A stretch of DNA of 5,824 bases from a bacterium (GTDB taxonomy: Bacteria; CBDUZB01; JAGLHV01): positions 1 through 5,824 of the forward strand of contig JAGLHV010000096.1 in NCBI GenBank assembly GCA_023143305.1, written 5' to 3'. Shown one piece after another: positions 4,035 through 5,824 of this stretch (position 1 is the first letter of the stretch; each line of letters starts with the position of its first letter). The position numbers were made by a program, and so were the translations under genes. The notes below the pieces were generated by a model. It did no database searches. It had not been told where the DNA came from and saw nothing but the letters and a program-made list of their open reading frames with translations.

Positions 4035-5824
4035 TTAAAACTTAACTTCCATTCCTCCATAAATGATTCTTCCGGTATAAGGAGCCCACATAAAAGCTGC
4101 ATCTGCAGGTCTTTTATCATCCTGGATATAATCAAACAGATTCTTTGCTCCCGCCACTAAAATAACCCCTTCTGATATTTCTTTCGACACCTTTACATTG
4201 TTGACTACGAACCCTTTTGTATGCTTTATTTCATTCTCCACTTCATCCTCTTCATTACAATAATCAATGTATAAACTGCCGGTATAATTAGCATCCCAGA
4301 TAAAACTCCAACCTTCAGGCCTATAGGCTAATTTTACTCCTGCTGTTGTTTGCGGAACGCGGGAAATATATTTACTGTCATCATAATAAGTGGTCCCTTC
4401 CCAGTCATCTCTTTTATCTTCGTACTGGGCATCAGTATAAGTAAAATTAAAATCGATGTCAAAATCCTTAATCATTTCTATCCCTAATCCTAATTCTATT
4501 CCCTGAGTATAGGCATCTCCAATATTTTCCCATTGATAATCATAACCTAAATTGGCTACTTCCTCATCAGCATCAGCAAAGCTAATTTTTTTCTCCAAAT
4601 TAGTCCTAAAAAAATTAATACTTAGAGAATATTCTTCATATATTTGATCCCACCCTAAATTAAAACTTACTGATTTTTCCGGTTTCAGTTCACCGGACTT
4701 ATACACCCGGGGCGAGCCGCTGCAAAGATGTAAATCTTCACTAAAACCGTAAGGAACTCTAAAACCCGTTCCGACACTCGTTCTCAAAATATTACCGGGA
4801 TTAATCTCGTATTTTAAAGCACAACGAGGATTAATTGTTGTTTCATCATATTCCACTTTCACATCTTCTAAACCCACCTTTGCACTTCCGGCAAATGTAT
4901 CTTCGGAATTATGACTATCATAGCGGGCACCAAAAACCAATTCCAATTTAGCTGTTGGTTTAAATTCATCTTGAATATAAAATCCGATTTCCGTAGCACT
5001 CTTTTCACTTTCTGATTTATAGGAAGTACTGGACTCCAGATTGACATACATCCCTTCTTCTGTCAAATTGTTGTAATTGTACTGTACACCGGCAAGAAGT
5101 TTGTTTTTTTCTCCCAATGAATGAGCATAGCATATATCCAAGACACAAAGATTTTCATCCGCCATATAAGGATGTAGTATATTGCTGGGGGGATATTCAT
5201 CGTCATGAGTAGCTAAATAATCACCCACAAAGGTATCATTAGTAGCATTGCGGTTATGTGTAGCAAAAGCAAAATTTATTCCCAGACTATTGCTTAAATC
5301 AAAGTCTTTCTGCCAGCCAAGAGTTACTTCCTGCCTTTTGCTTGCTATATGTTCCGAACCCTCTGCAAAGGGATTCTCAAATACACCTTCTCCTTCGCCG
5401 CCTTTTCTTGACTCGTTTATCGTTCTCCCGGTAAAGGATAATTTATCATTCCCGGTAAGGTCATAAAAGTTTACCCTTGCTCCGATACTAATATTATCGG
5501 TCCTTACTCTGTCGGTAAATCTAACTCCCCCATCTATTTGCGCCTTATTTTCATCATCTACAAATATCTCATCTGCAGTACTTTTCTGAGCAGTAAGCAT
5601 AATATCTTTATTTTCTCCTGCAATTGAAGCATTTAAAGAATAAACATTAGAATTATGCTGTCCCCATTCGGTTTTAAGCGTTAGTTCCGGATTGGAAGTC
5701 GGCTTCCTGGTAATAATGTTTATAACTCCCGAAATTGCCGAACTACCATAAAGCGCAGAACCTGCTCCTTTTACAATTTCTATTCTTTCAATATTAGACG
5801 CAGGAATCTGATCTAAACCATAAA
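4035..5824 (-). CDS. TonB-dependent outer-membrane receptor, N-terminus beyond window
   Basis: Gated beta-barrel receptor that imports a scarce ligand across the outer membrane using TonB energy. The frame is open to the right edge; 595 codons are present. It opens inside the plug, with the classical end-of-plug signature IERIEIVKGAGSALYGSSA (11-29) and SGVINIITRKP (31-41). The rest is barrel: alternating polar/hydrophobic strands, Asn/Gly/Asp-rich loops, the late-barrel motifs WENIGDAYTQGIELG and AGAKNLFDY, and a C-terminal Phe (GGMEVKF) as expected for BAM-dependent insertion. Signal peptide, TonB box and most of the plug (probably about 100-130 residues) are outside. A start at position 5600, at an internal ATG, would be wrong because the plug signature lies upstream in the same frame. 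The general look is that of the CirA/BtuB group, but ligand (siderophore, cobalamin, other metal complex) cannot be assigned. Its neighbour operon supplies TonB/ExbB/ExbD. Confidence 0.94.
   Translation of the reverse strand, partial: YGLDQIPASNIERIEIVKGAGSALYGSSAISGVINIITRKPTSNPELTLKTEWGQHNSNVYSLNASIAGENKDIMLTAQKSTADEIFVDDENKAQIDGGVRFTDRVRTDNISIGARVNFYDLTGNDKLSFTGRTINESRKGGEGEGVFENPFAEGSEHIASKRQEVTLGWQKDFDLSNSLGINFAFATHNRNATNDTFVGDYLATHDDEYPPSNILHPYMADENLCVLDICYAHSLGEKNKLLAGVQYNYNNLTEEGMYVNLESSTSYKSESEKSATEIGFYIQDEFKPTAKLELVFGARYDSHNSEDTFAGSAKVGLEDVKVEYDETTINPRCALKYEINPGNILRTSVGTGFRVPYGFSEDLHLCSGSPRVYKSGELKPEKSVSFNLGWDQIYEEYSLSINFFRTNLEKKISFADADEEVANLGYDYQWENIGDAYTQGIELGLGIEMIKDFDIDFNFTYTDAQYEDKRDDWEGTTYYDDSKYISRVPQTTAGVKLAYRPEGWSFIWDANYTGSLYIDYCNEEDEVENEIKHTKGFVVNNVKVSKEISEGVILVAGAKNLFDYIQDDKRPADAAFMWAPYTGRIIYGGMEVKF

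Noticed and set aside
3869..4135. Minus-strand 88-residue open frame overlapping the receptor's 3' end and the intergenic region
   Set aside because: It overlaps about 100 bases of the receptor in another frame, runs through the terminator hairpin, and its protein has no recognisable pattern.
3972..4160. Plus-strand 62-residue frame across the terminator
   Set aside because: It crosses the terminator and lies antisense to the receptor's C-terminus, with no family likeness.

Overview
The window is AT-rich DNA from a diderm (outer-membrane-bearing) bacterium. It carries a TonB-dependent outer-membrane receptor and the inner-membrane machinery that powers such receptors. All genes lie on the minus strand. 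The proteins are Lys/Glu/Ile-rich and the Shine-Dalgarno sequences are strong (AGGAG, GGAGGG). I cannot place the organism more closely than an AT-rich diderm; a deltaproteobacterium, a diderm firmicute or a candidate phylum would all fit.

Layout, read in the direction of transcription (right to left). Positions 5824-4035 hold a TonB-dependent receptor that lacks its signal peptide, TonB box and most of the plug because they lie beyond the right edge. Positions 4034-3659 are a 376-base intergenic region with several structural signals: a perfect 12-bp hairpin followed by a T-run, which is an intrinsic terminator for the PLUS strand; upstream plus-strand sequence able to form hairpins and a long-range pairing; a tandem 15/16-bp direct repeat over a good minus-strand -10 box; and two palindromes in the presumed 5' leader. 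Positions 3658-1 hold five tightly packed genes: a DUF3450-type periplasmic coiled-coil protein, a TtpC-like long ExbB, a short ExbB, ExbD, and TonB (cut by the left edge). The first four junctions are overlaps of 1, 8 and 4 bp and a final gap of 12 bp, each with its own Shine-Dalgarno sequence, so this is one translationally coupled operon.

How the genes work together: the gene order matches the TonB2-type systems known from Vibrio (DUF3450 - ttpC - exbB2 - exbD2 - tonB2). There, ExbB and ExbD use the proton gradient to drive TonB, and TtpC plus the DUF3450 protein are accessory parts. TonB contacts the plug of an outer-membrane receptor such as the neighbouring one. The substrate of the receptor cannot be told from the sequence.

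The most unusual points are the possible plus-strand small RNA with its terminator between receptor and energiser operon, the tandem operator-like repeat between possible divergent promoters, the TonB membrane helix in which the position of the key His is Asn, and a short ExbB with Gln where E. coli ExbB has its key Glu. The core genes themselves belong to known families; I see no wholly new system.
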